Shown: piece after piece, positions 35,810 to 45,849 of the stretch | Layout of the letters: each line of letters begins with the position of its first letter | How positions within the stretch are numbered: position 1 is the first letter of the stretch | Assembly (NCBI GenBank): GCA_964449895.1 | Contig: CAYVBY010000003.1 | Span: 1-64,000 of the forward strand | Origin: Intestinibacter sp964449895 | Lineage (GTDB): Bacteria; Bacillota; Clostridia; Peptostreptococcales; Peptostreptococcaceae | DNA length: 64,000 nucleotides | Reading direction: 5' to 3' | Program-made: the position numbers and the translations under genes | The notes under the pieces: model-generated | What the model was told of the DNA's origin: nothing | What the model saw: the letters and a program-made list of their open reading frames with translations, nothing else | Database searches by the model: none

Positions 35810-36481
35810 TTGGACGAAATAATTGACTTAAGAGAGCTATTTAGAATTATTAAAAGAAAGGCAAAATTTATTATATTGGTAGGGATTATATTTGCTTTAA
35901 TAACTGCAGTTGTAAATGTATTTTTTATAACACCCGAGTATCAAGCAAGTACGACTATCATAATAAATAAGGAAAATAGTGAATCAGAAAATCAAATGTA
36001 TACAAGTGATGATATTAATTATGTACAAAAATTAGCCTTTACATATAGTGAAATAATAACTTCTAGAGCTGTATTGGGAAAGACGATAAATGAATTAAAT
36101 TTAGATATGTCTTATAAGAAATTAGCTTCATCAATTAATGTTACTAATGTTACTAATACTCAAATTATAAAGATATCAGTACAGCATGAAAATCCAAATA
36201 CTACTAAGGAAATATGTAATAAAATACCTAACATATTTGATCAAGAGGTTAAAAGAATTATGAAAGTAAGTGGAGTGGAGGTTATAGATAGAGCAGTGCT
36301 TCCAAGTTCTCCAGTTAAACCTCAAAAGATAAAAAATACTATTTTTGCAGGGATATTTGGCATATTTATAGGGATATGTATAGCTATAATTCAATTTTTG
36401 ATGGACACAAAAGTAAAAACACCATCAGATATTAAGGAAAAATTAGATATGCCTTTATTAGGAGTAATACCAAAACAATAA
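35810..36481 (+). CDS. Polysaccharide co-polymerase (Wzz/CpsC/YveK type)
   Basis: Chain-length determinant and activator of the partner tyrosine kinase. 223 residues from TTG 35810 after AAAGGAGGA. Cytoplasmic start MDEIIDLRELFRIIKRK, TM1 (ILVGIIFALITAVVNVFFIT), an external Wzz domain, TM2 near residue 180 (IFAGIFGIFIGICIAIIQFLM), and a short cytoplasmic tail. Split from the kinase, as in Gram-positive capsule loci. First gene of the operon driven by P1. Confidence 0.9.
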   Translation: MDEIIDLRELFRIIKRKAKFIILVGIIFALITAVVNVFFITPEYQASTTIIINKENSESENQMYTSDDINYVQKLAFTYSEIITSRAVLGKTINELNLDMSYKKLASSINVTNVTNTQIIKISVQHENPNTTKEICNKIPNIFDQEVKRIMKVSGVEVIDRAVLPSSPVKPQKIKNTIFAGIFGIFIGICIAIIQFLMDTKVKTPSDIKEKLDMPLLGVIPKQ

Positions 36482-36557
36482 TTAATAGATTAATAAAAAA
36501 TCATTTAATGGGGGTATTTTACTAGATATAAGTAAAACAGTAATTGGGAGGAATTTT

Positions 36558-37274
36558 ATGGAGACAATAGATAAATTAGAAGCTAAGTCACCTATAGTAG
36601 AGGCTTATAGAGAAATTAGAACTAATATAGAATATTCCAATTTAGATAAAAAGTTAAAAACAGTTTTAATAACTAGTACAAAGCAAGATGAAGGAAAAAG
36701 TACTATTTGTGCCAACTTAGCTATTAGCTTTTCGAATTTAGAAAATAAAAAGATACTTTTAATAGATGGAGATTTGAGAAATCCTAGTATACATAAAATA
36801 TTTAAAATATCAAATTCAAAGGGAATAATGAATATTTTAAAAGATGATAAGGATATAAATGAAGTTATATATAAAATTGGACATCTTGATGTATTAACTA
36901 CGGGTAAAATACCGCCAAATCCAGATGAAGTCTTATCTACAGATAGGATGAAACAATTTTTATATAATTTAAGGGAAAGCTATGATTATATATTTATAGA
37001 TTCGCCTCCTATAGGAATAGTATCTGATGCAAGTAGGTTATCACAATTTAGTGATGGCGTTATTTTTGTAGTATCTTCAGGAGATGTAGATTTAGATTTT
37101 GTTAAGCTTGCTAAAGAAAAACTAAATAATGTAAATGCTAAGATTTTAGGAGCTGTGTTAAATAAATATGAAAGTAGCAATTTAGATTATGGATATTATT
37201 ATGGAGATTATTCTACTGATAGTAAGAAAAAGAAGCATATATTAAGGAAGAAAAAGTATAAAAAATATAAATAA
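36558..37274 (+). CDS. BY-kinase (CpsD/CapB-type tyrosine kinase)
   Basis: Bacterial tyrosine autokinase that controls capsule polymer assembly with the Wzz-type partner. 238 residues. Walker A is STKQDEGKST (near residues 40-49), Walker A' is LLIDGDLRNP, and Walker B is IFIDSPPIG. The C-terminus has the autophosphorylation cluster YGYYYGDY followed by a very basic tail (KKKHILRKKKYKKYK). A tyrosine phosphatase (CpsB/Wzb type) is not encoded nearby. Confidence 0.92.
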   Translation: METIDKLEAKSPIVEAYREIRTNIEYSNLDKKLKTVLITSTKQDEGKSTICANLAISFSNLENKKILLIDGDLRNPSIHKIFKISNSKGIMNILKDDKDINEVIYKIGHLDVLTTGKIPPNPDEVLSTDRMKQFLYNLRESYDYIFIDSPPIGIVSDASRLSQFSDGVIFVVSSGDVDLDFVKLAKEKLNNVNAKILGAVLNKYESSNLDYGYYYGDYSTDSKKKKHILRKKKYKKYK

Positions 37275-37348
37275 ATTTATATTTGTAAAAATTAAATTAT
37301 ATAAGGGTTATTCAATAAGGGAAATATATAAATTAGGAGGAGGTTACA

Positions 37349-38029
37349 ATGAATAAAACATCAACTTTTAAACCTAAAAAAAGAGTTGAAATTAAGTTTT
37401 ATAGTTTTGTAAAAAGAACATTAGACATAATAGTAGCCTTTTTGGGTATAGTAATTTTATTTCCTATTTTTTTGATTATATCAATAGCTATAAAAATAGA
37501 TTCTAAAGGACCTGTTATATTTAGCCAAAAGAGATACGGAATAAATCAGACTACTTTTAATATTTATAAATTTAGAACTATGGATATTTCAGCACCTAAA
37601 AATGTAGCGACTAAAGATTTAATAGATTCAAAAAAATACATAACGAAATTAGGGAGTGTGCTGAGAAAAACTTCTTTAGATGAACTTCCACAACTTATCA
37701 ATATTTTGATTGGACATATGAGTATTATAGGACCTAGACCTGTAATTTTAGAAGAATATAATTTAATCAATGAAAGAGAAAAATATGGTGCAAATAATGT
37801 AAAACCAGGTCTTACTGGATGGGCACAGGTTAATGGAAGAGATAAGTTAGATTATAAAACAAAAGCAATGTACGATGGTGAATATGTAGATAATTTTAGC
37901 TTTGTTATGGATGTAAAGTGTTTTTTTAGAACTATATTTCTTGTATTTAATAAAGATGGAATTATAGAGGGAAGTGAAGTTCTAGATAATAATATGTATA
38001 AATCTATACATAACATTTCATTAAAATAA
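37349..38029 (+). CDS. Undecaprenyl-phosphate sugar phosphotransferase (initiating transferase)
   Basis: Bacterial sugar transferase of the WcaJ/EpsL family that loads the first sugar-phosphate on undecaprenyl phosphate. 226 residues. One N-terminal hydrophobic segment (TLDIIVAFLGIVILFPIFLIIS) precedes the catalytic part: GPVIFSQKRYG, KFRTM, LRKTSLDELPQLINIL, MSIIGPRPV, KPGLTGWAQVNGRD. Which sugar is used cannot be told. AGGAGGAGG ribosome site. Confidence 0.93.
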   Translation: MNKTSTFKPKKRVEIKFYSFVKRTLDIIVAFLGIVILFPIFLIISIAIKIDSKGPVIFSQKRYGINQTTFNIYKFRTMDISAPKNVATKDLIDSKKYITKLGSVLRKTSLDELPQLINILIGHMSIIGPRPVILEEYNLINEREKYGANNVKPGLTGWAQVNGRDKLDYKTKAMYDGEYVDNFSFVMDVKCFFRTIFLVFNKDGIIEGSEVLDNNMYKSIHNISLK

Positions 38030-38053
38030 ATATAATAGGGAGAATCTTTAAAA

Positions 38054-39238
38054 ATGATAGATGTGTTTATTTTAGGATCGAGAGGGATTCCTGCAAAATA
38101 TGGTGGATTTGAAACTTTTGTAGATAAACTTACAGAAAATTCAACTTCAAAAAATATTAAATACCATGTTTCCTGTAGAGCTGAGAATAAAGGAGAATTT
38201 GAATATAATAACGCGAGATGCTTTAATGTTAAAATTCCTAATATAGGTTCAGCACAAGCAATATATTATGATTTTTTTGCTATAAAAACTAGTTTAGAGT
38301 ATATAGAAAAAAACAATTTAAAAAATTCAATTATTTATATTTTAGGATGTAGCATAGGTCCATTTTTATCATTATATATGAAAAAGATAAAAAAATTAAA
38401 TGTTAAGTTATTTATAAATCCAGATGGACTAGAGCATAAACGTTTAAAATGGAATAATTGGGTAAGAAAATATCTAAAATACTCAGAAAAAACAATGGTA
38501 AAATATGCAGATTTAGTAGTATGTGATTCTTTAAATATAGAAAAATATATAAAAGAGGAATATAAAAATTATAATCCAAATACAGAGTTTATTGCTTATG
38601 GAGCTGAATTGAAAAAAGGTATTTCTAATGAAAATATCCAAAAGCTAAATGATTGGTATAATGAAAAAAGTCTTAAACAAGGACAGTATTATTTATCTGT
38701 AGGAAGATTTGTTCCTGAGAATAACTATGAAACTATGATTAGGGAATTTATGAAATCCAATACAAAAAAGGATTTTGCAATAATAACAAATTATGAAAAT
38801 AACAAGTTTTACGAAGATTTAAAATTAAAGACTAATTTTCAAAATGATAAAAGAATAAAGTTTGTAGGGACTGTATATAATCAAGAACTATTAGTAAAAA
38901 TCAGAGAAAATGCTTACGGATATATACATGGACATGAAGTGGGAGGAACTAATCCTTCATTACTTGAAGCATTAGCAACTACAAAATTAAATTTACTACT
39001 TGGAGTAGGATTTAATAGAGAAGTAGCAGATGAAGCTGGTTTTTATTGGAGTAAAAAAGAAGAAAGTTTAAGCGATTTAATAAATCAAATAGACTTTTTA
39101 TCTAGTGAAAAAATAGAAAATTATTCCCAAAAATCAAAAGATAGAATAAAAAATTATTATAATTGGCCGATGATTACACAAAAATATGAAAAGTTATTTG
39201 AAGATACTTCATTATTCTCTGGGATTTCCGCCTTATAG
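38054..39238 (+). CDS. Glycosyltransferase, beta-1,4-rhamnosyltransferase-like (DUF1972/GT4)
   Basis: 394 residues. The start VFILGSRGIPAKYGGFETFVDKL is the DUF1972 signature seen in Cps2T/RgpA-like enzymes that add rhamnose. INPDGLEHKRLKWNNWVRKYLKYSEK is the acceptor region, and the GT4 C-terminal fold has LSVGRFVPENNYETMIREF, FVGTVYNQELL and GHEVGGTNPSLLEALA. The dTDP-rhamnose genes later in the operon agree with a rhamnosyl donor. Its 3' end overlaps the next glycosyltransferase by 53 nt. Confidence 0.85.
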   Translation: MIDVFILGSRGIPAKYGGFETFVDKLTENSTSKNIKYHVSCRAENKGEFEYNNARCFNVKIPNIGSAQAIYYDFFAIKTSLEYIEKNNLKNSIIYILGCSIGPFLSLYMKKIKKLNVKLFINPDGLEHKRLKWNNWVRKYLKYSEKTMVKYADLVVCDSLNIEKYIKEEYKNYNPNTEFIAYGAELKKGISNENIQKLNDWYNEKSLKQGQYYLSVGRFVPENNYETMIREFMKSNTKKDFAIITNYENNKFYEDLKLKTNFQNDKRIKFVGTVYNQELLVKIRENAYGYIHGHEVGGTNPSLLEALATTKLNLLLGVGFNREVADEAGFYWSKKEESLSDLINQIDFLSSEKIENYSQKSKDRIKNYYNWPMITQKYEKLFEDTSLFSGISAL

Positions 39239-40553
39239 AACAGGAGGACTTACCAAATATTCCATTGATTTAATGGAAGAAGAATATAATCAGGGACATG
39301 AGGTTTTGTTGCTTTGGCCAGGTCAAATAAAATCTTACAATAAAAATCCCATTATAAAAAAGAGAAAATCACAAAATAATATTCAAAGTTTCGAAATAAT
39401 AAATCCACTTCCAGTTTCACTGATGGGTGGAATTAAAGAATTTGATGCATATATGAAGTCATGTGATAAAAGTATTTATTATGAGTTTTTAAAATTTCAA
39501 AATCCAGATGTAATACATTTGCATACACTTATGGGGCTTCATATAGAATTTTTGCAAGCAGCAAAGGATTTGAATATAAAAGTCGTTTTTACGACACATG
39601 ATTATTTTGGATTATGTCCAAAAGTGACTTTTCTTTATAAAAATAAAATTTGTCCTGAAATATTGGATTTAAAAAGACATCAATGTTTAAATTGCGAAGA
39701 ATGTAATAAAAATTCATTATCGTTAAACAAAATTAAAATTTTACAATTACCAATTTATAGAGCAGTTAAAAATACAAAATTAGTAAAAAAATCTAGAATT
39801 AAGTTTAATTTAAACAATCAAATAGATGAAACTAAATATTGTGAACAAAATATATCGAATACTAATCAAGTTAAAAATTATAAAAAATTAAGAATGTATT
39901 ATTTTAATATGTTTGAAAAAATAGATAAATTTCATTTCAATAGCACTAATACATTAAATATATATAAGAAGTTTTTTAAAATCAAAAATAGTAATGTTAT
40001 ATCTATAACTCATTCTGATATTAAAGATAATATAATTAAAAAAGATTTTAAAGAAACACTTAAAATTACTTATTTAGGTCAAATATCAGAACATAAAGGA
40101 TTTTTTTTATTAAAAGAAGTTTTAGATGAGATATATAAAGAAGGATATGATAACTTTTATTTAAATATATCATCATATCCACCTAAATTTGAATCATATA
40201 TGAATTTAATTGGAAATTATAGCTATGATGATTTAGAAAAAATTTTTAAAGATACAGATATATTAATAGTTCCAAGTTTATGGAAAGAAACTTTTAGTTT
40301 TGTAACATTAGAGGCATTAAGTTATGGTGTACCAGTTTTAATAAGTGATAATGTAGGAGCGAAGGATATAGTAGAAGATAAGAAAAGTGGACTTATTGTA
40401 AATATGGATAAAGAAAATTTAAAAAAAGTGATTTTAAAAATATATAATTCGAGAGAAATATTAACAAATATGAATCGCTATATTTTAAAAAACTATAATT
40501 TATTATTGATTGAAAATCATACAAAACAAATTTTAAGATTTTATAAAAATTAA
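39186..40553 (+). CDS. Glycosyltransferase family 4 protein
   Basis: 455 residues, starting inside the previous gene in another frame (ATG 39186, no good ribosome site, so translation is probably coupled). The N-terminal domain has HYSLGFPPYRTGGLTKYSIDL and VIHLHTLMGLH; the C-terminal domain has ITYLGQISEHKGFFLL and VPSLWKETFSFVTLEALSYGVPVL with the GT4 glutamate pair. A cysteine-rich insertion (CPKVTF ... CPEILDLKRHQCLNCEEC) of the type seen in other capsule GT4 enzymes lies near residue 160. Sugar specificity unknown. Confidence 0.85.
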   Translation: MKSYLKILHYSLGFPPYRTGGLTKYSIDLMEEEYNQGHEVLLLWPGQIKSYNKNPIIKKRKSQNNIQSFEIINPLPVSLMGGIKEFDAYMKSCDKSIYYEFLKFQNPDVIHLHTLMGLHIEFLQAAKDLNIKVVFTTHDYFGLCPKVTFLYKNKICPEILDLKRHQCLNCEECNKNSLSLNKIKILQLPIYRAVKNTKLVKKSRIKFNLNNQIDETKYCEQNISNTNQVKNYKKLRMYYFNMFEKIDKFHFNSTNTLNIYKKFFKIKNSNVISITHSDIKDNIIKKDFKETLKITYLGQISEHKGFFLLKEVLDEIYKEGYDNFYLNISSYPPKFESYMNLIGNYSYDDLEKIFKDTDILIVPSLWKETFSFVTLEALSYGVPVLISDNVGAKDIVEDKKSGLIVNMDKENLKKVILKIYNSREILTNMNRYILKNYNLLLIENHTKQILRFYKN

Positions 40554-40612
40554 AATTTATAAAAAGTAAGTGAAGATATAAATCATAGAAAAGAAAATGG
40601 AGGGAAGATAAA

Positions 40613-41788
40613 ATGATTTTAAAGAAAATGGTAAAAGTTATAAATTATATAATTCCCAAAAAAAACATTATATCATTTTCATCTATTCCAGATTATAGTG
40701 ATAATTCCCAAGCCATTTTTAATTATATTATAAAAAATAGGACTGACATAAGTGATAAATATGATTATGTATGGCATATTAATGATTTTCAAAAAAAAGG
40801 ATTAATAAAAAATATTATTGATAAAGAAGATTCAAATATAAATATAAAAATATTGAAAAAGGGATCTTTAAAATCAGTTTGGAGTTTTTTTAGAAGTAAA
40901 TATATATTTTCTACTCATGGTATGTATAATGGCATAACTTGTTTTAAAAAACAAAATCAAATTATGTTATGGCATGGAATGCCTTTAAAAACTATTGGAT
41001 ATATGAATAAAGATGATAGAAAATATGGTGCTCCAAAGGGAAGTTATTTTTCTATAAATGGGGAGATATTTAAATCTATATTTGAAAAGTCTTTTTTATG
41101 TGAAAGAGAAAAAATTCATATAAATGGTCAGCCAAGAAATGATTATTTATTAAACAGAGATATAAACGAAAAAAAAATAAATAATTTATTTGGATATGAT
41201 TTTAGGAAATATAAAAATATAATATTTATGCCTACTTATAGAAAAGGAAATGATGGCAAGGGGCATCTAGACTCTGATATAGACGAGAAAAAATTGTTTT
41301 CTATAAGTAGAGATGAGTGGAAAGAAATAGACGATATTTTATGTAAATTAGATAAAAAATTAATTGTAAAGCCACATCCATTAGAAAGTTTGATGAATTT
41401 AAACTACTTGAATGATTGTAAAAATATAGCTTTGATAAATGATTATGACATATTGAAAAATAATCTTCAACTATATCAAATTTTATCTATATCAGATGGA
41501 TTAATTACAGATTATTCTTCTGTATTTGTTGATTATTTATTAATCAATAAACCAATTTATTTTTATATATCTGATTTTGAACAATATAAAGAGAGAAGAG
41601 GATTTGTATTTGAAAATGTATTAGAAAATCTTCCAGGATGTCTATGTAAAAATATAAACGATCTAATTAAATGCATTGAATCAGATGATGATTTATATAT
41701 TAAAAAAAGGAAAAATATCAATAATTTATATAATGATATAAAAATAAATATATCATCAGAAAAAATATTAAAAGATTTAGGATTATGA
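40613..41788 (+). CDS. CDP-glycerol glycerophosphotransferase family protein (TagB/TagF-like)
   Basis: Transfers glycerol-phosphate from CDP-glycerol to a lipid-linked glycan. 391 residues. Family marks: SFSSIPDYSDNSQAIF, IFSTHGMYN, MLWHGMPLKTIG, the INGQPRNDYLL turn, IIFMPTYRKGND, and the C-terminal ITDYSSVFVDYLLINKPIYFY with the catalytic region. Membrane-associated through N-terminal basic helices. The following gene makes CDP-glycerol, so the polymer probably carries glycerol phosphate. AATGGAGGGAAG ribosome site. Confidence 0.88.
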   Translation: MILKKMVKVINYIIPKKNIISFSSIPDYSDNSQAIFNYIIKNRTDISDKYDYVWHINDFQKKGLIKNIIDKEDSNINIKILKKGSLKSVWSFFRSKYIFSTHGMYNGITCFKKQNQIMLWHGMPLKTIGYMNKDDRKYGAPKGSYFSINGEIFKSIFEKSFLCEREKIHINGQPRNDYLLNRDINEKKINNLFGYDFRKYKNIIFMPTYRKGNDGKGHLDSDIDEKKLFSISRDEWKEIDDILCKLDKKLIVKPHPLESLMNLNYLNDCKNIALINDYDILKNNLQLYQILSISDGLITDYSSVFVDYLLINKPIYFYISDFEQYKERRGFVFENVLENLPGCLCKNINDLIKCIESDDDLYIKKRKNINNLYNDIKINISSEKILKDLGL

Positions 41789-41800
41789 GAGGTAAGAAAA

Positions 41801-42196
41801 ATGAAAAAAGTTATTACATATGGAACTTTTGATCTTTTACATTATGGACATATAAATTTATTGGAAAGAGCTAAAAAATTAGGAGATTATTTAATTGTAG
41901 CACTTTCTACAGATGAATTTAATTTAAATCAAAAAAATAAAAAAAGTTATTTTTCTTATGAAAAAAGAAAGCAATTATTAGAAGCTATTAGATATGTAGA
42001 TTTAGTTATTCCAGAACAATCATGGGAACAAAAGATTACAGATGTAGATTTATACGAAATAGATACATTTGTAATAGGTGATGATTGGAAAGGAAAATTT
42101 GATTTTTTAAAGGAAAAATGTAATGTAGTTTATTTACCTAGAACACCTGAGATATCTACTACAAAGATAAAAAACGATATAAGGGAGAGTAAGTAA
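41801..42196 (+). CDS. tagD: Glycerol-3-phosphate cytidylyltransferase
   Basis: Makes CDP-glycerol from CTP and glycerol 3-phosphate. 131 residues, the normal TagD size. The nucleotidyltransferase signature GTFDLLHYGHINLLERAK is at the N-terminus, and RTPEISTTKIK near the end is the RTxGISTT motif variant. Placed 12 nt after the CDP-glycerol transferase that would use the product. Confidence 0.94.
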   Translation: MKKVITYGTFDLLHYGHINLLERAKKLGDYLIVALSTDEFNLNQKNKKSYFSYEKRKQLLEAIRYVDLVIPEQSWEQKITDVDLYEIDTFVIGDDWKGKFDFLKEKCNVVYLPRTPEISTTKIKNDIRESK

Positions 42197-42199
42197 TCG

Positions 42200-43063
42200 A
42201 TGAATAATAATTTAAAAACAGGATTTGTAATATTAAATTATAACGATTATAAAACTACAATTAAACTGATTGAATGTATAAAAGATTATAAGTCTATTGA
42301 TTTTATAGTAATAGTTGATAATTGTTCAACAGATAATTCTTATGAAAAATTGCATGAATGTGCAAATAATAAGGTGATTTTAATAAAATCAGACCGAAAT
42401 GGTGGATATGCGTATGGTAATAATTTTGGAATTAAATATTTAATACACAATTATAGCTGCGATATTATATTTATTTCAAATCCAGATGTTGAATTTGGAG
42501 AAGAATTAGTTATAGAGATAAAAAAGCAATTTAGTAATAATTCGAAATATTCAGTGCTATCAGGAGTTATGCTAGATATAAATGGAAATGTCGTAAAAAA
42601 TCCATATTGGAATATTCCTAATTATAAATATGATTTATATGATTATTTTTTTATAGGTAGAAGATTAAATAAAAAAGAATTTATAGTAGATTATAAACAA
42701 GAAATTATGGATGTTGAAGTAATACCAGGGTCTTTTTTAGCTATAAAATCAAATACAATACAAGATATAGACTATTACGATGAAAATACCTTTTTATATT
42801 GTGAAGAACGTATTTTAGCAAAAAAATTAAAAAATAAAGGATATAAAAGTGGATTAATTACAGGAATTTCTTATAGACATATGCATTCTATATCTATAAA
42901 AAAGACATTTAAAAAAGTAGATACTATAAGAATACTTTATGATTCTAAGCTTTATTATAATAAAAAATACAATAAAATTGGTAAATTTAAAGAAAATATA
43001 CTAAAGCTAGCTACACAGATTTCATTATTAGAATATAAAATTTTAGAAAAAATGTATAAATAA
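42200..43063 (+). CDS. Glycosyltransferase family 2 protein (rhamnosyltransferase-like)
   Basis: 287 residues. GT-A fold: FVILNYNDYKTTIKLIECI, VDNCSTDNSYEKL, NGGYAYGNNFGIKY, then FISNPDVEF carrying the metal-binding acidic motif, and VIPGSFLAIKS. The C-terminal part lacks membrane segments. The architecture resembles WbbL-type rhamnosyltransferases, but specificity is inferred only from family and context. Only 3 nt separate it from tagD. Confidence 0.85.
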   Translation: MNNNLKTGFVILNYNDYKTTIKLIECIKDYKSIDFIVIVDNCSTDNSYEKLHECANNKVILIKSDRNGGYAYGNNFGIKYLIHNYSCDIIFISNPDVEFGEELVIEIKKQFSNNSKYSVLSGVMLDINGNVVKNPYWNIPNYKYDLYDYFFIGRRLNKKEFIVDYKQEIMDVEVIPGSFLAIKSNTIQDIDYYDENTFLYCEERILAKKLKNKGYKSGLITGISYRHMHSISIKKTFKKVDTIRILYDSKLYYNKKYNKIGKFKENILKLATQISLLEYKILEKMYK

Positions 43064-43092
43064 AAATCCAATAGAATTTAAAGAGGTTAGAA

Positions 43093-44388
43093 ATGAAGAA
43101 AATAAAATTTATGGAAAATATACCAATTATATTTATATTATTATCATTTTCAGGTGTATTTTTAGTAAATAATTCAGCAAATAAAATAATTTTATTTATT
43201 ACAATTGCATATTTTTTATATTTGATTATATCCATAAATAAAGTAGTTATAAAGGATATAGAAGTAATTGGGATGTTGTTTATAATTTTAATTTTAGGAA
43301 CTTTTATGTCTATTATACATATAAATGATTATTCAATTAAAAATATAGTCAGAGATATATTTTATGTATTGAATCCAATAGTATTTATTTGGACAGGTAT
43401 TACATTTAGATATAAATATAAAGATAAATTTGATATTTTTAAGATTATAGTTTATATAGGTGTTGTATCTTCTATTATAAATTTACTTCAAGTACTTGAA
43501 GAACCTAGAATTTTACAAGTTTCATCTATATATGTATTTAGACATTATATACAAATTGTTAATGCATATACTATATTAATTGCAATTGTGCTTTTATTTA
43601 CAAATGATCATATAAAAAATGAGTGTAAATTTGGAGTTTTTAAGCTTAATTTATTTAGATTTATTTGTATTACATCTTTTATAATAGATTTTTCTAGAAC
43701 AAATTATATTTGCTTATTTATTATATTATGTCCATTTATAATTCCAGCAGTAAGAAAAAATATATTTAAAATGAGAAACATAATATATATCTTAATATTA
43801 CTAGCATTGGCTACAATGGTTATGCCGAATTTAATGGAAACTTTATTTAATAAAATGATAAGAAGTATTTATGAGATAAATGCATCTGCAAATTGGGGTA
43901 TATCAAGTGAAATAGTTAATAACTGGAGAGGATATGAAATTTATAAAGCAAAAGATGTATATTTTTTAGGCAACCTATTTGAACATATATTTGGATTTGG
44001 ATTTGGGAAATTAATACCTGTAGGAATATTTTCAGAGCTAGTTGGAGTTGATACTTCAGAAGGTGGTATTACTATATTACATAATGGATACTATATGATT
44101 CTTGTAAAATGTGGAATAGTAGGAGTTATATCTTATGTATTAGTTTATCTAATTGGAATAAGAAAAATGATTATTAGAATAAAAAACAATAAAAAAAATA
44201 ATTTAAATTTATATGAACCTAAATTACTTTTAGGAATATTTATAGCATTTTTATTTAGTAGTTATGTAACTACTGGAATTATAAGTAATACAACAGACTT
44301 TCTTACTTGTTTTTTAATAGGATATTTATCTTATTTACCATCTAGTAAAAATTATGATAAACAAGTAAACAATAAAGAAATATCTTGA
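43093..44388 (+). CDS. O-antigen/capsule polymerase-like membrane protein (Wzy)
   Basis: 431 residues with about 11 predicted membrane helices and one large external loop (about residues 260-330: IYEINASANWGISSEIVNNWRGYEIYK). This is the topology of Wzy polymerases, whose sequence is otherwise poorly conserved. It lies directly before the flippase gene, the standard Wzx/Wzy pair. Its stop overlaps the possible upstream start of the flippase. Confidence 0.75.
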   Translation: MKKIKFMENIPIIFILLSFSGVFLVNNSANKIILFITIAYFLYLIISINKVVIKDIEVIGMLFIILILGTFMSIIHINDYSIKNIVRDIFYVLNPIVFIWTGITFRYKYKDKFDIFKIIVYIGVVSSIINLLQVLEEPRILQVSSIYVFRHYIQIVNAYTILIAIVLLFTNDHIKNECKFGVFKLNLFRFICITSFIIDFSRTNYICLFIILCPFIIPAVRKNIFKMRNIIYILILLALATMVMPNLMETLFNKMIRSIYEINASANWGISSEIVNNWRGYEIYKAKDVYFLGNLFEHIFGFGFGKLIPVGIFSELVGVDTSEGGITILHNGYYMILVKCGIVGVISYVLVYLIGIRKMIIRIKNNKKNNLNLYEPKLLLGIFIAFLFSSYVTTGIISNTTDFLTCFLIGYLSYLPSSKNYDKQVNNKEIS

Positions 44389-44405
44389 AGAATGTAGGTG
44401 ACAGA

Positions 44406-45824
44406 TTGAAGGATAAATTTAAAAGCATTTTAGAAAATATAACATATACATTTACTGCTAATATAATTACTATGTTAATTTCTGTAATAATGACATTGAT
44501 ACTTCCAAAATTTTTAGGAGTTACAGATTATTCATATTATCAGTTATATATATTTTTTATATCTTATGTAGGTTTTTTTCATTTTGGATGGATAGATGGA
44601 ATTTATTTAAAAATAGGTGGAATGGAATATGATGAGTTAAATAAAAATAGCTATATAGCTCAATTTTGGTTATTAAATATTTTTGAAATAATTATAGCGT
44701 TTGTGGTATCTATATTTGCAGTGAATTTTATAAAAGATATTGATAAGAGTTTTATCCTTATATCTACTAGTATTTGTGGAGTTATTACAATACTTAGAAC
44801 TTATTTATTGTTTATACTACAATCTACAAATAGAATAAAAGAATATGCTAAATATACTAGAATAGATAGATTAATTTATTTTGTAATAGTAATACTTTTT
44901 TTATTTTTAGGTTTTAATAACTACAAAACTGTATTGTATATAGATATATTTTCTAAATTAGTAGCTTTGATTTTGTGTATAGGGAAAACAAAAGACATAG
45001 TATTTGGAAAGATAAACATAGATAAAAATATATTTGTTGAAATTTTTGACAACATAAATATAGGAATAAAATTAATGTTAGCTAATATAGCTAGTATGTT
45101 AATTATTGGAGTTGTTAGATTTGGAATTCAAAATAATTGGAATATAGAAACATTTGGAAAAATATCTTTAACATTAAATATATCTAACTTGCTTATGACA
45201 TTTATAAATGCAATAGCTGTAATAATGTTTCCTCTATTAAGAAGAGAGGAAGAAAAAAATCTTCCTAAAATTTATACAATTCTCAAAAATACATTAATGT
45301 TATTTCTATATATGATGTTAATTTTTTATTATCCAATAAGATTAATTTTATCATTATGGCTTCCTCAATATTCAGATAGCTTAAGATATATGGCACTTTT
45401 ATTTCCTATTTGTATATATGAAAGTAAAATGTCTATGCTTGTAAATACTTATTTAAAAGCATTTAGAAAAGAAAAATATATGCTTGCTATAAATGTTATT
45501 TCTTTTATTTTAAGTATTATATTGACTGTAGTTAGTGTATTTGTATTAAATAATTTAACATTAGCTATTTTATCAATAGTATTTTTATTGGCATTTAGAT
45601 GTATATTAGGAGAGATTGCCTTAACTAAAACGATGGATATTTTGGTTTATAAAGATATAGTTATAGAAACAATCTTAACTTTAATTTTTATATGTTCTAG
45701 CTGGTTTATAGATAATATATTGTGTTTAGTAATATATAGTTGCTTCTATTTAATTTATGTATTTATAAAAAGAAGAGAAATAAAAGAGACTATATTGATA
45801 TTTAGTAAATTTGTAAAAAGGTAA
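44406..45824 (+). CDS. Polysaccharide flippase (Wzx/MOP family)
   Basis: About 472 residues with about 12-14 hydrophobic segments, starting KDKFKSILENITYTFTANIITMLISVIMTLILPKFLG, the Wzx N-terminal pattern. It would flip lipid-linked repeat units across the membrane. The start is chosen as TTG 44406, four nucleotides after TAGGTGA; TTG 44385 overlaps the wzy stop and lacks a ribosome site. Lies between wzy and the dTDP-rhamnose genes. Confidence 0.85.
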   Translation: MKDKFKSILENITYTFTANIITMLISVIMTLILPKFLGVTDYSYYQLYIFFISYVGFFHFGWIDGIYLKIGGMEYDELNKNSYIAQFWLLNIFEIIIAFVVSIFAVNFIKDIDKSFILISTSICGVITILRTYLLFILQSTNRIKEYAKYTRIDRLIYFVIVILFLFLGFNNYKTVLYIDIFSKLVALILCIGKTKDIVFGKINIDKNIFVEIFDNINIGIKLMLANIASMLIIGVVRFGIQNNWNIETFGKISLTLNISNLLMTFINAIAVIMFPLLRREEEKNLPKIYTILKNTLMLFLYMMLIFYYPIRLILSLWLPQYSDSLRYMALLFPICIYESKMSMLVNTYLKAFRKEKYMLAINVISFILSIILTVVSVFVLNNLTLAILSIVFLLAFRCILGEIALTKTMDILVYKDIVIETILTLIFICSSWFIDNILCLVIYSCFYLIYVFIKRREIKETILIFSKFVKR

Positions 45825-45849
45825 ATTATATTAAAAGGAAGTGATTTTT